Assembly: GCA_964657445.1 (NCBI GenBank)
Contig: CAZZVB010000001.1
Span: 1-64,000 of the forward strand
Direction of reading: 5' to 3'
From: LMUY01 sp964657445
Lineage (GTDB): Bacteria > Pseudomonadota > Alphaproteobacteria > Acetobacterales > Acetobacteraceae
DNA length: 64,000 nucleotides
How positions within the stretch are numbered: position 1 is the stretch's first letter; each line of letters begins with the position of its first letter. The notes beneath the pieces were generated by a model. It was not told the DNA's origin and searched no databases. It worked only from the letters and a program-made list of their open reading frames with translations. A program made the position numbers and the translations under genes. Shown piece after piece: positions 34,417-42,384 of the stretch.

Positions 34417-35089
34417 CACGCTGGCGCTGGCGTCCGGACGTGCGATCGGCCAGCCGGTCGGGATCGAGGTCGCCGAGCAATTCACCAATGCCGAGCAGCA
34501 ACGCGAAGCAGCCCAGCTCGGCATGTGGGCCTGGCTGCTGACGGAGCTGCTGCTGTTTGGCGGCTTGTTCGCCATCGCGCTCGTCACGCACTACATCTAT
34601 CCGGACTCCGTCCGGGCGGCCGCACGGCACTTCAAGTTCTGGATCGGCGCCACCAACAGCGTCGTGCTGATCTGTTCCAGCCTGACGATGTCCGGCGCGA
34701 TCATGCTGTCCCGCCTGGGTGGTCAGCGCCTGATGGTGCGCTGCATGCTGGCCACGGCGGGTTTGGGAACACTGTTCCTGCTGCTGAAAGGCTACGAGTA
34801 TTACACCGACTATGCCGAGCACATGACGCCGTTCCTGAGGCGGCCGTACGCGCTCGGGATGGATCAGGCGTCCAAGATGTTCGTGGACCTGTACTACGTC
34901 ACCACGGCGCTGCACGGCCTGCACCTGATCACCGGCATCAGCATCCTGTTGTGGCTGACGCGGGAGGCGAGCAAGCCGGGCTTTCTGGAGGTGCATCAGA
35001 ACCGGATCGAGATCTACGGTCTTTACTGGCACTTCATCGACCTGATCTGGATCATCGTCTTCCCAGTGCTGTACGTGATCGGCCGATGA
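34406..35089 (+). CDS. ctaE: cytochrome c oxidase subunit III
   Basis: The 227-residue protein has about six membrane helices with subunit III features: LGMWAWLLTELLLFGGLF near residue 38, LYYVTTALHGLHLITG near 160, and a C-terminal YWHFIDLIWIIVFPVLY. The start is placed at the ATG at 34406, which overlaps the ctaD stop by 11 bases. The gene is coupled to ctaF by ATGA. Confidence 0.93.
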   Translation: MPADTLALASGRAIGQPVGIEVAEQFTNAEQQREAAQLGMWAWLLTELLLFGGLFAIALVTHYIYPDSVRAAARHFKFWIGATNSVVLICSSLTMSGAIMLSRLGGQRLMVRCMLATAGLGTLFLLLKGYEYYTDYAEHMTPFLRRPYALGMDQASKMFVDLYYVTTALHGLHLITGISILLWLTREASKPGFLEVHQNRIEIYGLYWHFIDLIWIIVFPVLYVIGR

Positions 35090-35391
35090 GCGATCTGCGC
35101 ACGACGCCGGAGGAATGGCGGGCGATCTGGCAGAAGATGCGCGTGCCTGTGTTCGTGTTCGCCGCCCTGCTCGGCTTCCTGGCGGTGATCGTGCTGCTCG
35201 GCGCGCTGGTTCCGGGACGGACGGCCTCGTTCATCGAGGCTGGCGTGACCCTCTGCATGATCCTGACCGTTCTGCTGTTCTCCATGGAAGTCCGGCTGGA
35301 GACGCCGTTGATGCGGCTGTTCGCCATGCTCGGGTTCTGCTGGCTGACCATCCTGCTGGGCATGACGATGGTGGATTACTGGACGCGATGA
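35086..35391 (+). CDS. ctaF: cytochrome c oxidase subunit IV-like protein
   Basis: The 101-residue protein has a short soluble N-terminus (TTPEEWRAIWQKM) and three membrane helices, the size and layout of the prokaryotic COX4/CtaF pro-proteins. It overlaps ctaE by four bases and is the last gene of the respiratory operon. The 86 bases that follow before cysD show no strong terminator. Confidence 0.85.
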   Translation: MSDLRTTPEEWRAIWQKMRVPVFVFAALLGFLAVIVLLGALVPGRTASFIEAGVTLCMILTVLLFSMEVRLETPLMRLFAMLGFCWLTILLGMTMVDYWTR

Positions 35392-35477
35392 CGCCAAGGG
35401 GCTAGGCAGTCGCAGTGCTTGCCTTCGTATCTTCAGCGGATCGAACGTGGGCGCTGTCCTGAGGAAGCCCCGCCAAC

Positions 35478-36467
35478 GTGCTCGCCCATTCCGCCGCTTT
35501 GCAGACTGCCGATACGCCCATCCAAGAGGCGGTTGCGGACTATGTGAACCGGCCGGCGCGCGGCAGCACGCTCACCCGGCACCTTCACAGGCTGGAAGCC
35601 GAGTCGATCGAGATCATGCGGGAGGTCGTGGCCCAGTGCCGCAACCCGGTGTTCCTGTATTCGATCGGCAAAGACTCGACCGTCATGCTGCACCTGGCGC
35701 GCAAGGCGTTCTACCCGGCGCCGCCGCCCTTCCCCTTTTTGCACATCGCGACCGGCTGGGACTTCCAGGACATGATCCGCTACCGCGACATCCTGGCGCC
35801 GGCGCTTGGGCTCGATCTGCGGGTCCACACCAACCAGGACGGGGTGCGGCGCGGCATCAACCCGTTCGCGTCCGGCGCCGGGCTGCATGCCCAGGTGATG
35901 AGCACCGAGGGGCTGAAACAGGCGCTGGACGCCGGCGGCTTCGATGCGGCGTTCGGCGGCGGGCGTCGTGACGAGGAGAAAAGCCGGGCGAAGGAGCGCA
36001 TCTTCTCGTTCCGCAACGCCCAGCACGCCTGGGACCCGCGGCATCAGCGGCCTGAGCTGTGGAACCTGTATAACGCCCGGGTCGGACCGGGCGAGTCGAT
36101 GCGTGTGTTCCCGATTTCGAACTGGACCGAGCTGGACGTCTGGTCCTATCTGCGGGCGGAGCAAATCCCGGTGGTGCCGCTGTATTTCGCCAAGACACGG
36201 CCGGTGGTGCGCCGCCAGGGCGGGCTGATCATGGCCGATGACGACCGCATGGTGTTCGCACCGGGTGAGACGGCGGAGCCGATGCTGGTCCGCTTCCGCA
36301 CGCTGGGCTGCTATCCGCTGACGGCGGCGACCGCGTCCGCCGCCGCCGACATGGATGCGATCATCGCCGAACTGCTGGCGTCCCGCCATTCCGAGCGGCA
36401 GGGCCGGCTGATCGACCACGACGAAGCCGCCTCGATGGAGCGCAAGAAGCGCGAGGGCTATTTCTGA
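35478..36467 (+). CDS. cysD: sulfate adenylyltransferase subunit 2
   Basis: The 329-residue protein has the ATP-pyrophosphatase PP-loop SIGKDS at residues 62-67, plus the CysD blocks HIATGWDFQDM, AAFGGGRRDEEKSRAKER and FPISNWTELDVW. With CysN it makes adenosine 5'-phosphosulfate from sulfate and ATP, driven by GTP. The start is a GTG at 35478. The stop shares one base with the cysNC start (TGATG). Confidence 0.96.
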   Translation: MLAHSAALQTADTPIQEAVADYVNRPARGSTLTRHLHRLEAESIEIMREVVAQCRNPVFLYSIGKDSTVMLHLARKAFYPAPPPFPFLHIATGWDFQDMIRYRDILAPALGLDLRVHTNQDGVRRGINPFASGAGLHAQVMSTEGLKQALDAGGFDAAFGGGRRDEEKSRAKERIFSFRNAQHAWDPRHQRPELWNLYNARVGPGESMRVFPISNWTELDVWSYLRAEQIPVVPLYFAKTRPVVRRQGGLIMADDDRMVFAPGETAEPMLVRFRTLGCYPLTAATASAAADMDAIIAELLASRHSERQGRLIDHDEAASMERKKREGYF

Positions 36468-38317
36468 TGCGGCGGGACCTGCTGCGCTTCATCACCTGCG
36501 GCTCGGTCGATGACGGCAAATCCACCCTGCTCGGCCGGCTGCTGTTCGAGACCAGGCAAATCTTTGAGGACCAGTTGGCGGCGGTGACGCGCGACAGTGC
36601 CCGGCACGGCACCACCGGCGCCGCGGTGGACCTCGCTTTGCTGGCCGACGGGCTGGAGGCGGAGCGCGAGCAGGGGATCACCATCGACGTCGCCTACCGC
36701 TATTTCAGCACCCCCGTGCGCTCGTTCATTGCCGCCGATACGCCGGGCCATGAACAATTCACCCGCAACATGGCCACGGGCGCCTCGACCGCGGACCTCG
36801 CCATCATCCTGGTGGACGCCCGGGCCGGATTGCTGCCGCAAACCAAGCGGCACAGCCACATCTGCTCCATGCTTGGCGTCCGGTCGGTGATCCTGGCGAT
36901 CAACAAGATGGATTTGGTGGATTTCGAAGCCGGGATCTTCCACGAGATCGAGGCTGATTACGCCGCCTTCGCCACGGGGCTGAGCTTCGACAGCGTGTGC
37001 ACGATCCCTGTCTGCGCCAGAGACGGCGACAACGTCACGTTGCGCAGTTTCCGCATGCCCTGGTACGACGGCCCGACCTTGGTGGAAAGGCTGGAGACGG
37101 TGGCCGTCAGCCAGGATGGGGCGGCCAAGCCGTTCCGCTTCCCCGTGCAGTGGGTCAACCGCCCCTCGGCCGCCTTCCGCGGCTTTGCCGGCACGGTTGC
37201 GGGCGGCACGGTCGCGGTGGGCGACCGGGTCGTCGTCGCCGGGTCGGGCGCTGCAGCCACCATCGCCCGCATCGTCACCTTCGACGGCGACCGCCCGTCC
37301 GCGTCGGCCGGCGATGCGGTCACGCTCACCTTGCAGGAGGAGGTGGACGCCGCCCGCGGGGACATCCTGTCGCATCCGCAGAGCCGCCCCGAATCGGTGG
37401 ACCAGTTCGCCGCCCAGCTCCTGTGGATGAGCGAGGAGCCGCTGCTGCAAGGGCGCTCCTACCTGTTGCGCGCCGGGACTGCGACCGTGCCGGCGAGCGT
37501 CACCAGCCTGAAGCACAAGGTGGACATCAACACCTTCGAGCCGCTGGCCGCCCGCACGCTCGAGCTCAACGAGATCGGCGTCTGCAACATCGCCACTGCG
37601 CTGCCGATCGCGTTCGACTCATACGCCGCCAATCGCCGCACCGGCGCGTTCATTCTGATCGACCGCGCGACCAACGCGACGGCGGGCGCCGGCATGATCA
37701 GCTTTGGCCTGCGCCGGGCCACCAACATCCATCGCGAACATCACGCGGTGAACAAGGCGGCGCGGGCCGCGATGTTGCGGCAAACGCCGTGCATCGTGTG
37801 GTTCACCGGCCTGTCCGGCTCCGGCAAGTCCACGATCGCGGAGCTTGTCGAGAAGGGGCTGCACGCACGCGGCGTGCTGACCATGCTGCTGGACGGCGAC
37901 AATCTGCGCCACGGCCTCAACCGTGACTTAGGCTTCACCGACGCCGACCGGGTCGAGAACATCCGCCGGGTCGGGGAGGTGGCGAAGCTGTTCGTGGACG
38001 CCGGCCTGGTCGTGCTGTGCTGTTTCATCTCGCCATTCGAGGCGGAACGCGCCCTGGTGCGCAGCCTGGTGGGGCCGGGGGAGTTCCACGAGGTGTTCGT
38101 GGACGTGCCGCTGGACGAATGCATCCAGCGTGATCCGAAAGGCCTGTACGCGAAGGCGTTGAGCGGCAAGCTGCAGAACTTCACCGGGATCGATTCACCC
38201 TACGAGCGGCCGGAGGCGCCGGAACTGGTGGTGGACGGCGAACGCGAAACCGCCGAAGCTGCCAGCGAACGGATCGTGCAGTGGCTGATGCAGCGGAGCC
38301 ATTCGCCGGGTGAATGA
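36467..38317 (+). CDS. cysNC: bifunctional sulfate adenylyltransferase subunit 1/adenylylsulfate kinase
   Basis: The 616-residue fusion has an N-terminal EF-Tu-like GTPase with P-loop GSVDDGKST (12-20), DTPGHEQF and NKMDL. Two beta-barrel domains follow, then a C-terminal APS kinase from about residue 440, with Walker A GLSGSGKST and the LLDGDNLRHGLNRDLGF substrate loop. The protein makes APS with CysD and phosphorylates it to PAPS. No cysH, cysI or cysJ adjoins, so PAPS could feed either sulfite production or sulfation. It overlaps the next membrane-protein gene by eight bases. Confidence 0.96.
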   Translation: MRRDLLRFITCGSVDDGKSTLLGRLLFETRQIFEDQLAAVTRDSARHGTTGAAVDLALLADGLEAEREQGITIDVAYRYFSTPVRSFIAADTPGHEQFTRNMATGASTADLAIILVDARAGLLPQTKRHSHICSMLGVRSVILAINKMDLVDFEAGIFHEIEADYAAFATGLSFDSVCTIPVCARDGDNVTLRSFRMPWYDGPTLVERLETVAVSQDGAAKPFRFPVQWVNRPSAAFRGFAGTVAGGTVAVGDRVVVAGSGAAATIARIVTFDGDRPSASAGDAVTLTLQEEVDAARGDILSHPQSRPESVDQFAAQLLWMSEEPLLQGRSYLLRAGTATVPASVTSLKHKVDINTFEPLAARTLELNEIGVCNIATALPIAFDSYAANRRTGAFILIDRATNATAGAGMISFGLRRATNIHREHHAVNKAARAAMLRQTPCIVWFTGLSGSGKSTIAELVEKGLHARGVLTMLLDGDNLRHGLNRDLGFTDADRVENIRRVGEVAKLFVDAGLVVLCCFISPFEAERALVRSLVGPGEFHEVFVDVPLDECIQRDPKGLYAKALSGKLQNFTGIDSPYERPEAPELVVDGERETAEAASERIVQWLMQRSHSPGE

Positions 38318-40385
38318 AGGCAGCAGCATCGCACCTGCAGCGTTAAACTACCCCACGGCCCAACCCGGGTTTCGGTCCGCGGGCAGGACGGCGCAGCTTC
38401 GCCGCCATGACATCGCCTGGCTTCTCGTGGCAGCGCTCAGCCTATGGATTCGAAGCGGTTTCCCGGCAGTGGCGCTCGCCGACTCCGGCGCGGACGACGC
38501 CCTGTTCATCCGGATTGCGCACTCGCTCGCGTCCGGCGGCTGGCTTGGCCCCTACGACAATCTGACGCTCGCCAAGGGCATGTTCTATCCGCTGTTCATC
38601 GCTATGTCGGCATGGGCGGCTATTCCGCTCAAGATGGCCGAGCACCTCGTCTATCTCGGCGCTGCCGCTTTGTGTGCGGCCTACGTGCGGCGGCGCAGCG
38701 GAAGCGTGTGGCTCGGCACCGCGCTGTTTGTTCTGCTCGCCTTCAACCCGGTGTTTTGGGACCGCCAGCTTGCGCGGGTGATCCGGGAAGGCCTTTACAT
38801 AAGCCTGTCGCTCGGCGTTGTGGCGCTCACGGTGGGCGTTTGTTTTTCACATGCCCGCTTCTGGCGCCGGGCTGCGCTTGGCTGCGGCCTCGGCCTGCTC
38901 ACAGGGTGTTTCTGGCTGACCCGCGAGGAAGGTCCGTGGATCATCCCTGCTCTGGCGACAGTGTGTCTGGTGGGCGTGTATTGTGCGTGGAGGGGCCGGC
39001 CGAACGCATCCGCGCGTCTGCACGATGTCCGGTCGTTTGCAGTGCCGCTCGTGCTGGCGGGCCTGGTGTTCGCCCTCGTCAACGGCGCGGTCGCGCAAAT
39101 GAATGGCCGCGCCTACGGCAATGACGTCACGACGGAGTTCAAGTCCCGCAGCTTCTTGCGAGCCTACGGCGCGCTTGCCGGCGTCAAGCCCGCTGAATGG
39201 CAGCGTTACGTCGTATGGCCTCGCGATGCGCGCGCGCGCGTTTACGCCGTCAGTCCCGCCGCACGGGAACTCGCGCCCTTCTTCGAGGGCGCTGGGGGCG
39301 AGTCGTGGCGGCGGATCGGGTGTGAGCAGATGTGGCTCGACCGCGCAGCCTGCCCGGAAATCCTGTCGGGCTGGTTCATGTGGGCGCTGCGGGATGCCGT
39401 GACCGCAACCGGCCACGCCAACACCGCGCGGGATGCCCGGCGCTTCTACGACCGTCTGGCAGATGAGGTGGACGCGTCCTGCCGCGATGGCAAGCTGGCC
39501 TGCGTTGCCAGCAACCGCGCGACGCTGATCCCGCCTTTCCGGTGGCAGTACATTGGCGACACGTTGCGGCGCTCCGGTCTGCTGTTCCGGATCGTATTCA
39601 CGCTCGGCGGCGGCAACCTGCAGCGTCCGCCCAGCCAAGGCATGCAGCCGGAGCTGAGTGCCTTCGCTGATCTCGCAGGCCCGATCGCGGCCGTCACCGG
39701 CCCGGTGCAACAGCGCATTACCGGCTGGGTCGCAGCCTCAACCGGCATTCCCAGCGTCGCGGTGCAAGCGGCGCCCGGCGTGACGGTCACGCGGCAATAC
39801 ATCCTGGACGGCGCCGACGTCGAACAATTCTATCCCGGCCTGAAGGCTGCGCGTTTCGAAATCGTCTCGAGCTGCCAGCCGGGACGGTGCAGCCTGGTCG
39901 TGGCTGCGCCCGGGCAAGCGACCGTCGCCCTGCCCTGGTCCAATCTCGCCGTAGGCTATCCGATCAACAGCGACGGCGAGAAAATGTATCTGGAAACCGT
40001 GTCGAGTTTCGATGCGGCGCCGGTTTCCACAGCGCGGGCGGAGCTGCAACGCCGGGTCGCACGGGTGATCTATCCTTTCTACGGCGTGGGTTTTCCGATC
40101 CTCTCGGCGCTGGGCGCTGCCGGTCTTCTGTTCGCCCTAAGCCGGCGCAAGGCCGATCCGGTCATTCTTGCCCTGACTGCAGGCAGTCTGGCCGCCATCA
40201 TGTGCCGCGTGATGCTGCTGGCCTATCTGGACGTCACATCCATCCCTTCGGCCAATTCCCTGTATGCGTCGCCGGCGTCGCCCTTCGTCATCCTTTTCGC
40301 CACACTCGGCATCTTCATGGGCTTGTCGGCGCGGCGCGAAAAACACAGACCGCCGGCTCCGGAACAGCCGTTGTCACCGGGATAG
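38310..40385 (+). CDS. large membrane protein, GT-C-like (putative glycosyltransferase)
   Basis: The 691-residue protein has about eight N-terminal membrane helices (residues 33-260), a large soluble region (about 265-590) and three more helices near the C-terminus. The first external loop carries adjacent acidic residues, D62-D63 in SGADDALFIRIAHSL, followed by LGPYDNLTLAKGMFYPLF. This is the place and style of the catalytic acid in GT-C enzymes that use lipid-linked sugars, so the fold assignment is inference. It overlaps cysNC by eight bases, which is unexpected for a glycosyltransferase and may mean that its product is sulfated. No family name is recognised. Confidence 0.65.
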   Translation: MNEGSSIAPAALNYPTAQPGFRSAGRTAQLRRHDIAWLLVAALSLWIRSGFPAVALADSGADDALFIRIAHSLASGGWLGPYDNLTLAKGMFYPLFIAMSAWAAIPLKMAEHLVYLGAAALCAAYVRRRSGSVWLGTALFVLLAFNPVFWDRQLARVIREGLYISLSLGVVALTVGVCFSHARFWRRAALGCGLGLLTGCFWLTREEGPWIIPALATVCLVGVYCAWRGRPNASARLHDVRSFAVPLVLAGLVFALVNGAVAQMNGRAYGNDVTTEFKSRSFLRAYGALAGVKPAEWQRYVVWPRDARARVYAVSPAARELAPFFEGAGGESWRRIGCEQMWLDRAACPEILSGWFMWALRDAVTATGHANTARDARRFYDRLADEVDASCRDGKLACVASNRATLIPPFRWQYIGDTLRRSGLLFRIVFTLGGGNLQRPPSQGMQPELSAFADLAGPIAAVTGPVQQRITGWVAASTGIPSVAVQAAPGVTVTRQYILDGADVEQFYPGLKAARFEIVSSCQPGRCSLVVAAPGQATVALPWSNLAVGYPINSDGEKMYLETVSSFDAAPVSTARAELQRRVARVIYPFYGVGFPILSALGAAGLLFALSRRKADPVILALTAGSLAAIMCRVMLLAYLDVTSIPSANSLYASPASPFVILFATLGIFMGLSARREKHRPPAPEQPLSPG

Positions 40386-40411
40386 AGTTGCGGAAGGTGG
40401 TCACACCGGTT

Positions 40412-40825
40412 TCAACCGGCTGGGATCTCCGCGATGACGTCGATCTCCACGAACCATTCCGGCCGGGCCAGCGCCACCACGACAAGCCCGGTGAAGACCG
40501 GGAAGACGCCTTTCAGCCAGCGCCCGGCGACGCGATAGACGGGTTCGCGGTGGCGGATGTCGGTCAGGTACACGGTCACCTTGCAGATATGCGCCAGCTC
40601 CGACCCGCATTCGCGCAGCAGCAGGTCGATGTTGGCCATCACCTTCTCGGCCTGCGCCGCCGGGTCACCGACGCCGACGTTTTCGCGCGTGTCGAGGTCC
40701 TGCGGCACCTGGCCGCGCAGATAAACCGTGTTGCCCGCCACCACCGCCTGGCACAGATCGTTGTCGAGCTTCTGTTCCGGGTAGGTGTCGCGCGTGTTGA
40801 ACGGGCGGATGCGGCGATGGATCAT
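40412..40825 (-). CDS. RidA/YjgF family protein
   Basis: The 137-residue protein has the RidA fold pattern: VVAGNTVYLRGQVPQDLDTR near residue 30, the DLLLRECGSELAHICKVTVYLTD helix-strand unit, and a C-terminal VALARPEWFVEIDVIAEIP that places the conserved Arg and Glu. Members deaminate reactive enamine or imine intermediates. It follows the HpaB-like monooxygenase by an ATGA overlap, so it probably processes a product of that enzyme. Confidence 0.9.
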   Translation of the reverse strand: MIHRRIRPFNTRDTYPEQKLDNDLCQAVVAGNTVYLRGQVPQDLDTRENVGVGDPAAQAEKVMANIDLLLRECGSELAHICKVTVYLTDIRHREPVYRVAGRWLKGVFPVFTGLVVVALARPEWFVEIDVIAEIPAG

Positions 40826-42303
40826 TCCGCGGCTTTCTTCAGCGCCACTTCGGCCCCGCCGGCCACCCGCGGCGACAGCCCGGCCGCCTTGTGCACCACC
40901 CGCAGCGGCTCATCCCAATCGAAGTTGCGGTACACCGCGCCCAAATTGGCGAACGGCGCGGATTGGGCAAACAACTGGAAGCTCAGCCGATGCCCGGCAT
41001 AGTCCGAGTTCAGCAGGTCGCGCGCGAAGGCCAGCAGGCGGCGGCGATCGTCGGACTGCCACTCGTCATTGATGCTGTAGAATTTATGCAGCCACGGGCC
41101 GGTCTCCGCACTCTCGAAGGATGCCAGGTCCGGTGTCACGCAGATCTGCCCGCCGCATAGCTCCCGCGACAGATGCATCATCGCCGCGAGCTGGGAGGTC
41201 GCAAACACCCGGCCGCTGAACAGCAGCGACTGATCCGGCATCAGCAACCCGCCGGGGCTGCGCTTGCCGTTGGCGACGGCCGCCGTCAAGTGGGCGTTAA
41301 TGCCCTCCCGATAGCAGGCGAGCTGGGTCAGCTTGTCCTGCACCGCCTGCTGCTTTTCCAGCCCGGTCTGGCGCACGTTGTACAGCGCCGCCCCGATCAG
41401 CATGTCCGCCAGCTTCAGGTTGCGCTGCACGAAGGCGAACGCGCTGTAGCGGTGCAGCGTGGCGCGGATGTAGGTCGCGGCCTTGGTGTGCCGGTAGAAC
41501 AGCACGTTTTCCCACGGCACGAAGACGTCGTCGAACACGACCAGCGTGTCCACCTCGTCGAACCGGTTGCTGAGCGGGTAGTCGTCGATCGGCGCCCGGC
41601 CGGCGAACCCGGTCCGGCAGATGAACTTCAGGTTGGGCGATCCCAGGTCGCAGATGAAGCCTACCGCGTATTCCGAAAGCTCACTATCGCCCCAGTTGGC
41701 GATGGTGGGCTTGGTGAAGGCCTGGTTGGCGTAGGCGGCCGCGGTTTCGTATTTGGCGCCGCGCACCACGATCCCGCCATCCGTCTCCCGCACCACGTGC
41801 AGCAGCATGTCGGGGTCCTGGTCCTGCGGGCGCTTGGACCGGTCGCCCTTCGGATCGGTATTGGCCGACACATGGAACGGGTCGTCCCGCAGGGCACGGT
41901 GGACGTGGTTGCGGATGTTGGCGGCGAAGGCCGGATTGACCTCGTTCAAAAGGTCCTGTCCGTCGAACAGGGACCACATCTCGCCGACCGTCTCGTCACC
42001 CACGCGGGTGACGATGCCGCCCACCTCGTCCAGCACGGCGTCGGTCGCGGCGCGCTTGGCGTGCCAGTCGGCCTGCGTGTAGGGCAGCTTGCCGCCGACA
42101 GGCAGCGGCTCACCCGTGTCGTCATGGTAGGTCATCACGGGGGCATGCGCCGCCTCGTGCTGCATGTCGTAGATGCGGGCGCGGATATCGACCAGCGGCT
42201 TGAACATCGGGTGAGTGGTCACGTCGGCCACCCGCTCACCGTTCATGTAAACCACGCGGCCGTCACGAATGCTGTCGCGGTACTGCTGTCCGGTGCGGAT
42301 CAT
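40822..42303 (-). CDS. HpaB-family FADH2-dependent monooxygenase (4-hydroxyphenylacetate 3-hydroxylase-like)
   Basis: The 493-residue protein matches the HpaB/PvcC family, with the N-terminal QYRDSIRDGRVVYMNGERV, the flavin-site segment around RFDEVDTLVVFDDVFVPWENV and the helical C-terminal domain. These oxygenases use reduced FAD delivered by a separate reductase; no hpaC-like gene lies in the window. The start is the ATG at 42303, which has AAAGGACC upstream. RidA is coupled at its 3' end, and a luciferase-family monooxygenase is divergent. The aromatic or pyrrole-type substrate is unknown. Confidence 0.88.
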   Translation of the reverse strand: MIRTGQQYRDSIRDGRVVYMNGERVADVTTHPMFKPLVDIRARIYDMQHEAAHAPVMTYHDDTGEPLPVGGKLPYTQADWHAKRAATDAVLDEVGGIVTRVGDETVGEMWSLFDGQDLLNEVNPAFAANIRNHVHRALRDDPFHVSANTDPKGDRSKRPQDQDPDMLLHVVRETDGGIVVRGAKYETAAAYANQAFTKPTIANWGDSELSEYAVGFICDLGSPNLKFICRTGFAGRAPIDDYPLSNRFDEVDTLVVFDDVFVPWENVLFYRHTKAATYIRATLHRYSAFAFVQRNLKLADMLIGAALYNVRQTGLEKQQAVQDKLTQLACYREGINAHLTAAVANGKRSPGGLLMPDQSLLFSGRVFATSQLAAMMHLSRELCGGQICVTPDLASFESAETGPWLHKFYSINDEWQSDDRRRLLAFARDLLNSDYAGHRLSFQLFAQSAPFANLGAVYRNFDWDEPLRVVHKAAGLSPRVAGGAEVALKKAAE

Positions 42304-42336
42304 CGCGCGGTCCTTTCGCTGCCCATCGAAACAAGA

Positions 42337-42352
42337 TGGCACCCTTCTTGCC
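42337..42352 (+). promoter_or_regulatory. near-consensus sigma-54 promoter for the luciferase-family gene
   Basis: TGGCAC (42337-42342), five bases, then TTGCC (42348-42352) fit the -24/-12 pattern of sigma-54 promoters. The GG (42338-42339) and GC (42350-42351) are exactly ten bases apart. It lies 33 bases upstream of the ATG at 42385 on the same strand. An enhancer-binding activator would be needed; none is encoded in the window. Confidence 0.6.
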
Positions 42353-42384
42353 ACAAATCACCCCGACGGCGTGAGGTTCGGCGC

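Noticed and set aside
41173..42384. N-terminal extension of the luciferase-family frame by about 400 codons
   Set aside because: The extension is antisense to the HpaB-like gene. Family members start near the ATG at 42385, which also has a ribosome site and a sigma-54-like promoter in front.
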